A stretch of DNA of 8,429 bases, from positions 1-8,429 of the forward strand of contig JAGLRY010000037.1 of assembly GCA_023135995.1 (NCBI GenBank), written 5' to 3'. Each line of letters starts with the position of its first letter. Positions within the stretch are counted from its first letter, which is position 1. Made by a program: the position numbers and the translations under genes. The notes under the pieces were generated by a model. It saw nothing but the letters and a program-made list of their open reading frames with translations, was not told the origin of the DNA and searched no databases. Source of the DNA: Candidatus Aminicenantota bacterium. GTDB lineage: Bacteria > Acidobacteriota > Aminicenantia > Aminicenantales > Aminicenantaceae. Shown here piece after piece: positions 1 through 6,603 of the stretch.

Positions 1-165
1 GGCATCCATAGCATTTTTGTCACGGACAATGGTCACAAGGCTTGAGCCAGTCGGCTTGCTTCCTGCGGTTACAAACTTGGGCCCCATGATGGATGTGCCC
101 AGAGTTACACCTATTGTGCCGCGGAGAAAATCTCTTCGTGTCAGTGCCTTTCCTTTACGATGCAT
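1..165 (-). CDS. DUF362-like Tat-exported protein, N-terminal part only
   Basis: This is the first 55 codons of a gene that runs off the left edge. The start is ATG at 165, preceded six bases away by a strong GGAGG site (172-176 on the complement). The product begins MHRKGKALTRRDFLRG, a twin-arginine motif at residues 10-11, followed by a short hydrophobic stretch (GTIGVTLGTSIMG), so Tat export is likely. After the signal comes SLVTIVRDKNAMDA, which resembles the opening strand of DUF362 proteins (family recollection). DUF362 members are often iron-sulfur proteins of unknown function, but any cysteines would lie beyond the window. The gene sits 24 bases downstream of the DUF6599 gene on the same strand, so the two are probably cotranscribed. 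The Tat signal is secure. The family call rests on only about 15 residues and could be wrong. Confidence 0.6.
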   Translation of the reverse strand, partial: MHRKGKALTRRDFLRGTIGVTLGTSIMGPKFVTAGSKPTGSSLVTIVRDKNAMDA

Positions 166-189
166 GTCTTACCTCCTTTTCGTGTTGTG

Positions 190-1206
190 TTATTCTATTT
201 CATTTATGATTGCACTGGCCGTTTCCTGGTCGGGACATTCAAAAATGAACGATAGTGTGTTCACTTGTAATCTATAGCCTAACCATCCGTCTTCGATGGG
301 AAACGTGTTCTTTAAATCCCCCGTGGATTTTGAGTGTGTTTCGAGCGGATAGTCAGGAAGGTAAACTTGGTGAAAATGGGTGAGTGCGTTTTTTGCCCGG
401 TCAGGATTAGAGTACTTTACAGTAAGGAACTGTATTCGGGAGCGACTCTCTGATGAATCCATCTTCTCGTAGGGTGCTGTGACTGCCTCGGTAGTGTGAT
501 TGAGGTCGAGCATATTTTCGTGGCCGAGATAATACAGCGAGTTCAGAACAAGATGGGAGCGGAGATAACCAACTCTGTCTTTGCAACGCTTCCAGCTGTG
601 CTGGAATGCGCTTGGAAGGACCTTCATCAGTACAGGTGCAGGCGGATTGTTCCGGCCTTTGACAATCGTTCTTCCGAGTTCGAGAACTGCCTGTTTTGAT
701 TCTGGTGTCTCTTGATAAGCCATAATCCTGGCGTAGAAATTGTCCGACCAGATACGCAGAAGTCCTTCACCATAAAGAGCCCTTGGCCACGGAGATTCAT
801 CATTAGATACATTGTCTGGGGACGAAGCGCTCAACTTCATGGGCTCGCCGCCCCAATCAATAGAAAGCAAACCAAAAGCATCGTCCGAAGTCTCCATAAA
901 ATATAACTCAACGAGAATTTCTTTTTGGGTTTCTGCTTGGTATTCGTAGGATTCGAGGCGATCAAAGCGGTAAGCGAGATAAAGTTCCCCAGCCCCATCC
1001 ATGTAATCGAATATATTTTTGGCATTGATGATTTTGGGTGATTCGGGTCTAGTCCAGATTCCTACGGTTTTCGGGAGGCGAGGCTTGGATTCCATCGTGT
1101 TTCCCCCTAAGTTATCGTGTGTATTGATCAGAGAGAAGGTGGGTGAGGTCGGCAGATATAAATGCAGGATTAAAAATAGAGTGAAAAAGGTCAGAATTTC
1201 CTTCAT
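190..1206 (-). CDS. DUF6599 family protein with Sec-type signal peptide
   Basis: The 338-residue product has a hydrophobic leader (residues 4-25, no lipobox cysteine) that looks like a Sec signal peptide, suggesting export. The mature part carries features I associate with DUF6599: LPKTVGIW at residues 44-51, IFDYMDGAGELYLAY at 65-79, and ETSDDAFGLLS at 105-115, followed by a Trp/Gly-rich segment around 119-150 (LYGEGLLRIW). No catalytic motif is recognised and the function is unknown. It lies 24 bases upstream of the DUF362-like gene and 156 bases downstream of the aldo/keto reductase. The ATG at 1206 has no clear ribosome site. An internal ATG at 1095 (residue 38) has a good one (AGGGGG, seven bases upstream) and would give a leaderless 301-residue protein. 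I keep the longer form because the signal peptide is convincing. Confidence 0.75.
   Translation of the reverse strand: MKEILTFFTLFLILHLYLPTSPTFSLINTHDNLGGNTMESKPRLPKTVGIWTRPESPKIINAKNIFDYMDGAGELYLAYRFDRLESYEYQAETQKEILVELYFMETSDDAFGLLSIDWGGEPMKLSASSPDNVSNDESPWPRALYGEGLLRIWSDNFYARIMAYQETPESKQAVLELGRTIVKGRNNPPAPVLMKVLPSAFQHSWKRCKDRVGYLRSHLVLNSLYYLGHENMLDLNHTTEAVTAPYEKMDSSESRSRIQFLTVKYSNPDRAKNALTHFHQVYLPDYPLETHSKSTGDLKNTFPIEDGWLGYRLQVNTLSFIFECPDQETASAIINEIE
1103..1109 (-). promoter_or_regulatory. Strong internal ribosome site ahead of Met38 of the DUF6599 gene
   Basis: The complement reads TTAGGGGGAA and ends seven bases before an in-frame ATG at 1095. The annotated ATG at 1206 has only weak purine content ahead of it. 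Either the shorter product is also made, or it is the true one and the leader-like stretch is accidental. Confidence 0.4.
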
Positions 1207-1362
1207 TCTCAGATACGAAACTACACTACATTTTCCCTCTCCATTCTAGCCGATAAAACTCAAATAAGCTATTTTTTTTGTTAGAATTGGTCTTTTGCTA
1301 TAGAAATGAGACTTCTAAGGCGTTTTTTGAGAAATAGAGCTGATCCTCAGTCATCCATTATA

Positions 1363-2586
1363 CTAGGTGAGAAATTCACGGGGGATGTCCTTGAGGCGTG
1401 CGATGTCCAAGATTTTGCCGCGCACATCGAATCCCATGGAACAGCGGACACTGCAGTTCGTGCAATCACTGCAGGGAAGAGAGGATATCTCCATACTGCT
1501 CAGAGTCTCCTGTGCCAGTCCAGTATTCCTGTATCCATACGCGTACATATAGCTCCGCATGAACGTGGGAATGTCCACAGCTTCTGGACACTGTCCACGA
1601 CATTCATCACACTGTTGGCAATAGAGTCCAGCAAGCGTCTGGCTCTCATCCAGATGGAGGTCTTTCCTCTCATCCGGTGTCAGAGTCAAGTCTCCCATCA
1701 CAGAAATATCGGCTTCCAATTGATCGAAAGTTGTCATTCCAGGAATCGACGTGTGGACATTCTCATCCTGCAAGGCCCACTTAAGTGCAGCTTTCAGGTT
1801 GATCGGCTGTTGTTTTTCCTTATCCCAATACACCCCAGCCAGGGTCTTCATGGCCACGATCCCAATCCCTGCATCTGCGGCCTTGGCGATAGCCTTCTGG
1901 AGTTCTGCTCGATTCTTCTGTTTAAAATTGTATGCGGTCAATATCACATCATAAAAGTTGGCTTCGATAGCGGCCTCTATGACCTCGGCTTCGTTCCTGT
2001 GTGTCGTGAATCCCACAAACCGGGCTTTTCCTTCCTTTTTCACCTTTTTGAGGAATTCCATGCCAGGCTCAAAAAAGACCGCTTCCCTTTTCCATAAACT
2101 GTGTAGATAGAGAATATCCACATGATCCAATCCCAATCGCTTGAGGCTGATGTCGAATTCCTTCTGGAATGTATCTACCGTAATGTCTGAGCGGTAGAGC
2201 CCCGTATCCCGGTCCTTTGTAGGATAGCCAACTTTTGTTGCGACCACAAAAGAATCACGATCACGATCCTTGACAACCTCGCCGATCATCTCTTCGTTTT
2301 TTCCCTCCTGATATCCATGCGCCGTATCCAGATGCACAATTCCAGCATCCAGAGCAGCCGCCACTAGATTTGGGTTTTCGGCGTTCATAACCCCCATGCT
2401 GACGATAGGCAGTTCAAGACCGGTTTTTCCCAGTTTCCTGTATATAAAATTCTCCCTTTTTCCAGATCTTGTAGCAGCCCTTCTGCTTTTACCCTTCAAA
2501 AAAGAAGGAAGTACTGCCGCTCCGACCAGGCTGCTTGCTCCAGCTTTGATGAAATTCCGTCTCCCCATGCGTTTTGTTTCTTTCAT
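1363..2586 (-). CDS. Tat-exported aldo/keto reductase with C-terminal 2x[4Fe-4S] region
   Basis: This 407-residue product is an NAD(P)-type aldo/keto reductase. Residues 7-30 (MGRRNFIKAGASSLVGAAVL and on) are a Tat signal with the arginine pair at 9-10. The TIM-barrel domain spans roughly 46-315 and shows the complete catalytic tetrad: Asp87, Tyr92 (LDTAHGY), Lys118 (VATKV) and His162 (LYLHS). The C-terminal part has two CxxCxxCxxxC motifs, Cys323/326/329/333 (followed by Pro) and Cys372/375/378/382, a ferredoxin-like pair expected to bind two 4Fe-4S clusters. Such reductase-ferredoxin fusions are known; the native substrate here cannot be read from sequence. The start at 2586 has an AGGAGAGG site six bases away; Met7 is an alternative. 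A candidate promoter lies just upstream, so it may be transcribed alone or with DUF6599, 156 bases downstream. The Tat signal implies export of a nicotinamide enzyme after cofactor loading. Confidence 0.93.
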   Translation of the reverse strand: MKETKRMGRRNFIKAGASSLVGAAVLPSFLKGKSRRAATRSGKRENFIYRKLGKTGLELPIVSMGVMNAENPNLVAAALDAGIVHLDTAHGYQEGKNEEMIGEVVKDRDRDSFVVATKVGYPTKDRDTGLYRSDITVDTFQKEFDISLKRLGLDHVDILYLHSLWKREAVFFEPGMEFLKKVKKEGKARFVGFTTHRNEAEVIEAAIEANFYDVILTAYNFKQKNRAELQKAIAKAADAGIGIVAMKTLAGVYWDKEKQQPINLKAALKWALQDENVHTSIPGMTTFDQLEADISVMGDLTLTPDERKDLHLDESQTLAGLYCQQCDECRGQCPEAVDIPTFMRSYMYAYGYRNTGLAQETLSSMEISSLPCSDCTNCSVRCSMGFDVRGKILDIARLKDIPREFLT

Positions 2587-2669
2587 CCTTCACCTCTCCT
2601 TCCATGTTTCCGGATGTCATATTTTAGGCCTCTGCATGATTTATTTCTAAATTCTCTATATGACCTATT

Positions 2670-2698
2670 ATTTAAATAAACTTTAGTAAGTAAGTCAA
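2670..2698 (-). promoter_or_regulatory. Candidate sigma70-type promoter for the aldo/keto reductase
   Basis: On the complement, TTGACT (2693-2698) is followed after 17 bases by TTAAAT (2670-2675), an acceptable -35/-10 pair with ideal spacing in an AT-rich stretch. It would place the transcript start near 2663, leaving a leader of about 75 bases before the reductase ATG at 2586. Found by eye only; the consensus of this organism is unknown. Confidence 0.35.
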
Positions 2699-2781
2699 CG
2701 AAAAAACTTTGTGAAGAATTCGACGAGGGGGGCATGGGCAAGATCAACCATACCCTACATTCGAGAATTGTGAGAAAAATG

Positions 2782-3144
2782 CTAGGATTGCTCAAGTTGG
2801 AAAAATTCTTTTGCCGAAAGTTTAGACCACTTTGAGCTTGTGGGTGGCCGCATAGGTTCGAACTGCCTGAGTTCCTTTTCAGGGATGCGCTCCATCGGTC
2901 CTTTGATTGGAGTCCGTTGAGTTGCCGGTTTTACAAGTCCTCCTACCGTCTGCTCTGAGAAAAGATAATAATTGCCGTCATGATCGATAATCCATCCCTC
3001 ATGGCGCCATCCCAAATGCCGGCCCGAATAGGAATACACGCAGTCTCCCTCAAAGTAGGCCACCGGTTCTCCACTATACAGGAAAATATGAACATGATCC
3101 TCGCAGTAAGCGACTGCTAATCCCGATGAACCAAAGAAATCCAT
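2782..3144 (-). CDS. 4-fold beta flower domain protein
   Basis: This is a small soluble protein of 120 residues without signal peptide or membrane segment. It is built from four short repeats of the form aromatic-x-x-x-Gly-x-x-Val/Leu-Ala/Gly-aromatic: FFGSSGLAVAY (residues 2-12), IFLYSGEPVAYFEGDCVY (20-37), YSYSGRHLGWRHEGWI (37-52) and DHDGNYYLFSE (54-64). A VGGLVKP segment (67-73) and a Lys/Pro-rich tail of about 45 residues follow. SGRHLGW and DHDGN match what I recall of the 4-fold beta flower family, whose biochemical role is unknown. I chose ATG 3144 over the TTG at 3150 because GGGGTGA lies six bases upstream of it on the complement. It is the first minus-strand gene left of the divergent control region, 195 bases ahead of the aldo/keto reductase; that gap holds a separate promoter candidate, so a joint operon is uncertain. 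Confidence 0.75.
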   Translation of the reverse strand: MDFFGSSGLAVAYCEDHVHIFLYSGEPVAYFEGDCVYSYSGRHLGWRHEGWIIDHDGNYYLFSEQTVGGLVKPATQRTPIKGPMERIPEKELRQFEPMRPPTSSKWSKLSAKEFFQLEQS

Positions 3145-3247
3145 AGTCAATCACCCCGTACGCCCGATTTCATTCGGTCACGTTTAAGTTGTCTACTATT
3201 AATTTAGTCGAATTTCGAGGGCTTTGCAAGAGAGAATAATGAGGATC

Positions 3248-3269
3248 GACCCAATTTACATGTTGGGTC
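3248..3269. promoter_or_regulatory. Inverted repeat GACCCAA / TTGGGTC in the divergent spacer
   Basis: Perfect 7-base arms, GACCCAA (3248-3254) and TTGGGTC (3263-3269), flank an 8-base centre. It lies between the beta flower gene (minus strand) and the 2Fe-2S subunit gene (plus strand), about 100 bases from the first and 160 from the second. No T-run follows on either strand, so a regulator binding site is likelier than a terminator. Inferred from position and symmetry only. Confidence 0.4.
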
Positions 3270-3282
3270 TGTTCCCTACATC

Positions 3283-3296
3283 TTTCATTAATGAAA
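3283..3296. promoter_or_regulatory. 14-base perfect palindrome TTTCATTAATGAAA
   Basis: This perfect AT-rich palindrome lies 13 bases to the right of the GACCCAA/TTGGGTC repeat in the same spacer. Symmetric AT-rich sites of this length are typical of dimeric helix-turn-helix regulators. The rest of the spacer (3145-3432) shows no gene. TTGACT at 3365-3370 could be a -35 element for the plus-strand operon, but its partner near 3387 is weak. Confidence 0.35.
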
Positions 3297-3432
3297 CCTG
3301 CCCACACTAGGGCGTTATTTGTGTTTTTTCAATAGGTTAAGCGTAAATAATACATTGCATAAGATTGACTGATCTGGATTCATATGTTAAAAAGAAAGGT
3401 GATCGTTTGGTCTTCTCTCTGGAGATAATGAA

Positions 3433-3909
3433 TTGGCAAAAGCCTGGTTCACACTGAATGTCAACGATAAGAAACGCAGGGTGAAGATTGAGCCCGATGA
3501 ACCTCTGCTCTGGATTCTCCGAGATGACCTTGATCTGACTGGAACGAAATTCGGTTGCGGAGTGGGGGAGTGTGGGTCCTGTTCTGTGCTCATCGATGGC
3601 ATAGCTCGACGTTCCTGTCGGGTTCAGGCCCAGAATGTATCCTCCGGGCAGAAGATCGTCACGATAGAAGGGTTGGGAACAAGGGAGAACCTTTCCCCCC
3701 TCCAGAAGGCTTTTGTCGAGCACACAGCCTTCGGCTGCGGTTTTTGCACTCCTGGAATGATCATCACAGCAACAGCCTTGTTGGCCCTCAATCCAAATCC
3801 GACCCGGGAAGAGATCATCGAAGCCATGGACAACAATCTCTGCCGCTGCGGATCGTACCCGAATGTCATAGAGGCCATTATGGCTTTCACAAACGGAACA
3901 AAACCATAG
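3433..3909 (+). CDS. 2Fe-2S subunit of a molybdenum hydroxylase (IorA/CoxS type)
   Basis: This 158-residue electron-transfer subunit of the xanthine dehydrogenase family is of normal length for the type. The N-terminal plant-type ferredoxin domain (1-78) binds one 2Fe-2S cluster through Cys42, Cys47, Cys50 and Cys62 (GCGVGECGSC and SC). The C-terminal helical domain binds the second, nearer the molybdenum, through Cys102, Cys105, Cys137 and Cys139 (GCGFCTPGM and NLCRCGSYP). The start is TTG at 3433, eight bases after GGAG (3421-3424). The frame is closed by a stop at 3400-3402 and holds no ATG upstream. An ATG at 3428 is out of frame and gives only nine codons. The protein has no signal peptide of its own although its partner, 21 bases downstream, carries a Tat signal. 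It therefore probably folds in the cytoplasm and is exported bound to the large subunit. Confidence 0.95.
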   Translation: MAKAWFTLNVNDKKRRVKIEPDEPLLWILRDDLDLTGTKFGCGVGECGSCSVLIDGIARRSCRVQAQNVSSGQKIVTIEGLGTRENLSPLQKAFVEHTAFGCGFCTPGMIITATALLALNPNPTREEIIEAMDNNLCRCGSYPNVIEAIMAFTNGTKP

Positions 3910-3930
3910 ACATCAAATAAATTGAAACCA

Positions 3931-6072
3931 ATGGAAGTCACACGCCGTCAATTCCTCAAGTCCTTAGGGAGTTCATGTCTCCTGTATGCAGTGTCTTATG
4001 TCCCCGGCTCAGGAATGCAGAAAATCTATTCCGAGCCCTGGCCTGCCGACAAAGAAGACATTGAATGCCGGTTTTATGCATTGGACACAAATTACCTTGA
4101 CTGCTTTGCCTTCCATGAAGATGGCCGGGTGACAGTGTTGGCCGGCCGAACAGAATTGGGCCAAGGATTCGAAACGGTTCTCAATGCTATTGTGACCCAA
4201 GGGCTGGATATTCCGAGTAATCGATTGACCATCGTTTTGGGGAATACGGACGTCTGCCCCGACCATGGACCGACCGTTGGAAGTTCGGCAACCGAGCAGG
4301 TGGCTTGGGGAATTTGGGAGGCATGCTCGCAGCTCCGTAAGGACATCATCCGGAGAGCGGCGAAAACACATAAATTACAGGTCAAGGATCTGATATACCA
4401 AGGTGGAGTCGTTCGTTCGAAGAGAGAACCCGAACGAGTCATAAAACCAGTTGAGACCGGCAGGGGCGAGATCGTTTACATGACGTTGGATCCGCAGGCC
4501 TCTTCCTCTGATCGAGTAACGCTAGAATATAAAGACCTCGGTCTCGATAATGTCAATGCAGAATCGATCGTCACAGGCACCCGCAAATATGCGAGTGACC
4601 TTAAGCTCCCAGGAACACTCTATGCAGACTGGCATATTCCTCCCTATCACAGGAAACTCACGCGCATAAAATCAGTGGATTTGGCCGATGCCCGGGCCAC
4701 ATCTGGAGTCAATAGAGTGGAAAGGATCGGGAGTAAAGTTGTAGCTCTCGCCGAGCGTTACAACGATGTTGTTAAGACCCTCACTCGAGTCAAATCCGTA
4801 TGGGAAAAGCCCAACCGGCCTAAAGAACTGCGTGTAGAGGAAGAGATCCGTGCAGGAGCAGTCTTTCAAGAGATCAAAGAACAAACAGGAGATGTCAATG
4901 CGGGATTGGCATCAAGTTATAAAACAGTCACCGAAACGTACCGAACCCATTACACAGCCTGGGCGCCGATCGAGACATACAGTGCTCTGGCAAAGATGGA
5001 ACCCGGAGGGGATGAAGTCACCATATGGTCTGGATCACAGTATCCGCATAGAGTGAGAGAGCTTGCGTCACTAAGCCTTAACCTTCCGGAGTCTGCGATT
5101 CATTTTATTCATTCTCCCGTAGGAGGTGCCTTCGGGGGAAAGGTTGCTCCTCCTGTCAGTCAGGAAGCGGCGGATTTATCCAGGAGAGTGGGTGCGCCTG
5201 TCAAAGTCATCTACAGCCGGAAGAATCAATTTCAGAAAAGAGGATTGTATAAACAAGCCTGTGTCTTCGATTTTTCAACGGGAGTTGGAACTGACGGAAG
5301 GCTACAAGCAAGAAAACTCGATATTTATCAGGACCTGGGTGAAGGAACGCGGGATACATATGCCGCTCCTCATATCCTTATCAAACACTACAGGACGGAT
5401 ATGCCGGTTAACCAGGCCAACACGCGAGGGACCAGCTATGTCCAGATCGGCTTTGCTCAGGAGAGTCATATGGATATGGTGGCTAAGGCCATTGGACATG
5501 ATCCCTTTGAGTTCCGCCGCAACAATGTGGTGTTGGAATCTTTTGTTCCTCTGATCGATGCGTGTGCGGATATGATCCGGTATCCGAGGAGCGGGCTCGG
5601 GCCCGATGAGGGGATCGGCATCGGCCTCTGCAATCATGGAGCCAGACAAATGGGTGTCGCTGCGGCCCATGTGAAAGTCAACCGCAAGACAGGAAAGGTT
5701 CATGTCAAGGAGATCTGTGCAGCGTATGACATCGGCACGATCATCAACCACCGGACAGTGACGACATGCCTTCGCGGGGGCATGATTTGGGGCCTGGGTT
5801 GGGTCCTCCGCGAAGAAGTGAAACTCGATGGACACAGTGTTTACACAGAGCATCTGACAGATTATGGTGTTCCACGCTTTTCTGATACTCCTGAGATTAA
5901 GCTTCAGTTCCTCGACAATGAAAGACCCGGAAAACCGAGAGGATGCGGCGAACTGGCGGTCATTCCCACGGTGGCAGCGATCGCAAACGCTGTCTATCAT
6001 GCGATCGGAGTTCGGTTTTACACCACCCCCATCACACCGGAAAAAGTTCTCAAAGCTCTAGGTAAAACCTGA
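3931..6072 (+). CDS. Molybdopterin-binding large subunit of a molybdenum hydroxylase (IorB-like), Tat-exported
   Basis: The 713-residue product is the catalytic subunit that holds the molybdopterin cofactor. It opens with a Tat signal (TRRQFLKSLG, arginines 5-6). As in isoquinoline 1-oxidoreductase beta and nicotinate dehydrogenase B relatives, a cofactor-binding segment comes first (about 55-180: ELGQGFET at 75-82, PTVGSS at 114-119). The hammerhead-like domain follows (about 215-305), then the main binding domains: GGAFGGK at 398-404, RGGMIWGLG at 615-623, and GCGE at 671-674, whose Glu674 fits the position of the catalytic base. The substrate is unknown; relatives hydroxylate N-heterocycles or oxidise aldehydes. 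ATG 3931 is preferred, though TTG 3922 would add three residues. Neither has a clear ribosome site, so translation is probably coupled to the 2Fe-2S gene ending 21 bases earlier. No FAD subunit gene is present. Confidence 0.92.
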   Translation: MEVTRRQFLKSLGSSCLLYAVSYVPGSGMQKIYSEPWPADKEDIECRFYALDTNYLDCFAFHEDGRVTVLAGRTELGQGFETVLNAIVTQGLDIPSNRLTIVLGNTDVCPDHGPTVGSSATEQVAWGIWEACSQLRKDIIRRAAKTHKLQVKDLIYQGGVVRSKREPERVIKPVETGRGEIVYMTLDPQASSSDRVTLEYKDLGLDNVNAESIVTGTRKYASDLKLPGTLYADWHIPPYHRKLTRIKSVDLADARATSGVNRVERIGSKVVALAERYNDVVKTLTRVKSVWEKPNRPKELRVEEEIRAGAVFQEIKEQTGDVNAGLASSYKTVTETYRTHYTAWAPIETYSALAKMEPGGDEVTIWSGSQYPHRVRELASLSLNLPESAIHFIHSPVGGAFGGKVAPPVSQEAADLSRRVGAPVKVIYSRKNQFQKRGLYKQACVFDFSTGVGTDGRLQARKLDIYQDLGEGTRDTYAAPHILIKHYRTDMPVNQANTRGTSYVQIGFAQESHMDMVAKAIGHDPFEFRRNNVVLESFVPLIDACADMIRYPRSGLGPDEGIGIGLCNHGARQMGVAAAHVKVNRKTGKVHVKEICAAYDIGTIINHRTVTTCLRGGMIWGLGWVLREEVKLDGHSVYTEHLTDYGVPRFSDTPEIKLQFLDNERPGKPRGCGELAVIPTVAAIANAVYHAIGVRFYTTPITPEKVLKALGKT

Positions 6073-6090
6073 GAACTAGCAGGGGATAAT

Positions 6091-6603
6091 TCACTCCTTA
6101 TCATCATCATCATCATCATCATTCTCTTGATCTTCTTCCTTTTCATTCCGGATGCCGTAAAGGACGTTGAGCTTGGCATCTATAAGCTCGTCGTGCCGCA
6201 GCCGCAGGAGATCGGCCAAAACATGCACATAGTGATTCTCGTACTTGTCCAGTTTATCGTCGGCATATATGATCTTCCAGGCCGCTTCGATGATCTTTAT
6301 CTTCTCCTCTCTGGAAAAGTTCTGATTGATCACGTTGGTGAACTCCCAGAGGTCAACGCTGTCTTCCCTTTTTTCTTCGGATATCTTCATCAGGTCCTCG
6401 ATAGCATCTTCGGGGATGGCAAACTCGTTTTTCAATATCGCCTTGGTTGTTTCTTTTTCGATGCTGCTGAAATCAAAATCGAATTTAGCTACCTCGAGTA
6501 AGATGACACAGGAGGCGATCTGAATCCTGTCGAACCGTTCAAATTCACCCTGTACGGATTCGACTGAGAGGCTTTTAAGGAGTCGTTCTTTCCAATTGCG
6601 CAT
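6091..6603 (-). CDS. TerB-like protein with poly-aspartate tail
   Basis: The 170-residue, all-helical, acidic, cytoplasmic-looking product has no signal peptide. It resembles the TerB / tellurite-resistance and DjlA N-terminal helical family: two related halves, LLEVAKFDFDFSSIEKE (35-51) and YADDKLDKYENHYVHVLADLL (about 113-133), with the acidic residues that in TerB relatives bind metal, and a DLWEF segment at 84-88 between them. The role of single TerB-domain proteins is poorly defined, and no other ter genes are nearby, so tellurite resistance should not be inferred. The tail is charged and ends in seven consecutive aspartates (162-168). ATG 6603 (MRNWKERL) is chosen because family resemblance begins soon after it. 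Upstream in-frame options are ATG 6660 and TTG 6690, and the ribosome site is weak for all. The gene converges on the molybdenum hydroxylase with 18 bases between stops and no visible terminator. Confidence 0.78.
   Translation of the reverse strand: MRNWKERLLKSLSVESVQGEFERFDRIQIASCVILLEVAKFDFDFSSIEKETTKAILKNEFAIPEDAIEDLMKISEEKREDSVDLWEFTNVINQNFSREEKIKIIEAAWKIIYADDKLDKYENHYVHVLADLLRLRHDELIDAKLNVLYGIRNEKEEDQENDDDDDDDKE
6100..6120 (-). repeat. (GAT)7 trinucleotide tract encoding Asp x7
   Basis: Seven identical GAT codons (ATC on the plus strand) lie near the end of the TerB-like gene, preceded by AAT, which extends the ATGATG pattern. Identical codon use throughout suggests expansion by slippage rather than selection on separate codons. 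Changes in copy number would keep the reading frame. Confidence 0.9.

Noticed and set aside
1306..2097. A 263-codon open frame on the plus strand
   Set aside because: It lies wholly antisense to the well-supported aldo/keto reductase, shows no domain and has no ribosome site. It is a shadow frame.
2583..2795. A 70-codon minus-strand frame between the beta flower and aldo/keto reductase genes
   Set aside because: It has no recognisable domain, starts inside the beta flower gene's end, runs through the AT-rich promoter candidate and overlaps the reductase start. It is more likely untranslated leader.
5302..6000. A 232-codon open frame on the minus strand
   Set aside because: It is antisense to conserved molybdopterin-binding segments of the large subunit, with His/Cys/Arg-rich composition typical of a complement-strand shadow.
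6073..6090. A shared terminator between the convergent large-subunit and TerB-like genes
   Set aside because: The 18-base gap has no inverted repeat and no T-run.
6091..6603. A tellurite-resistance determinant
   Set aside because: Only a single TerB-like domain is present, with no terC/terD-type neighbours. The fold is used in many unrelated contexts.
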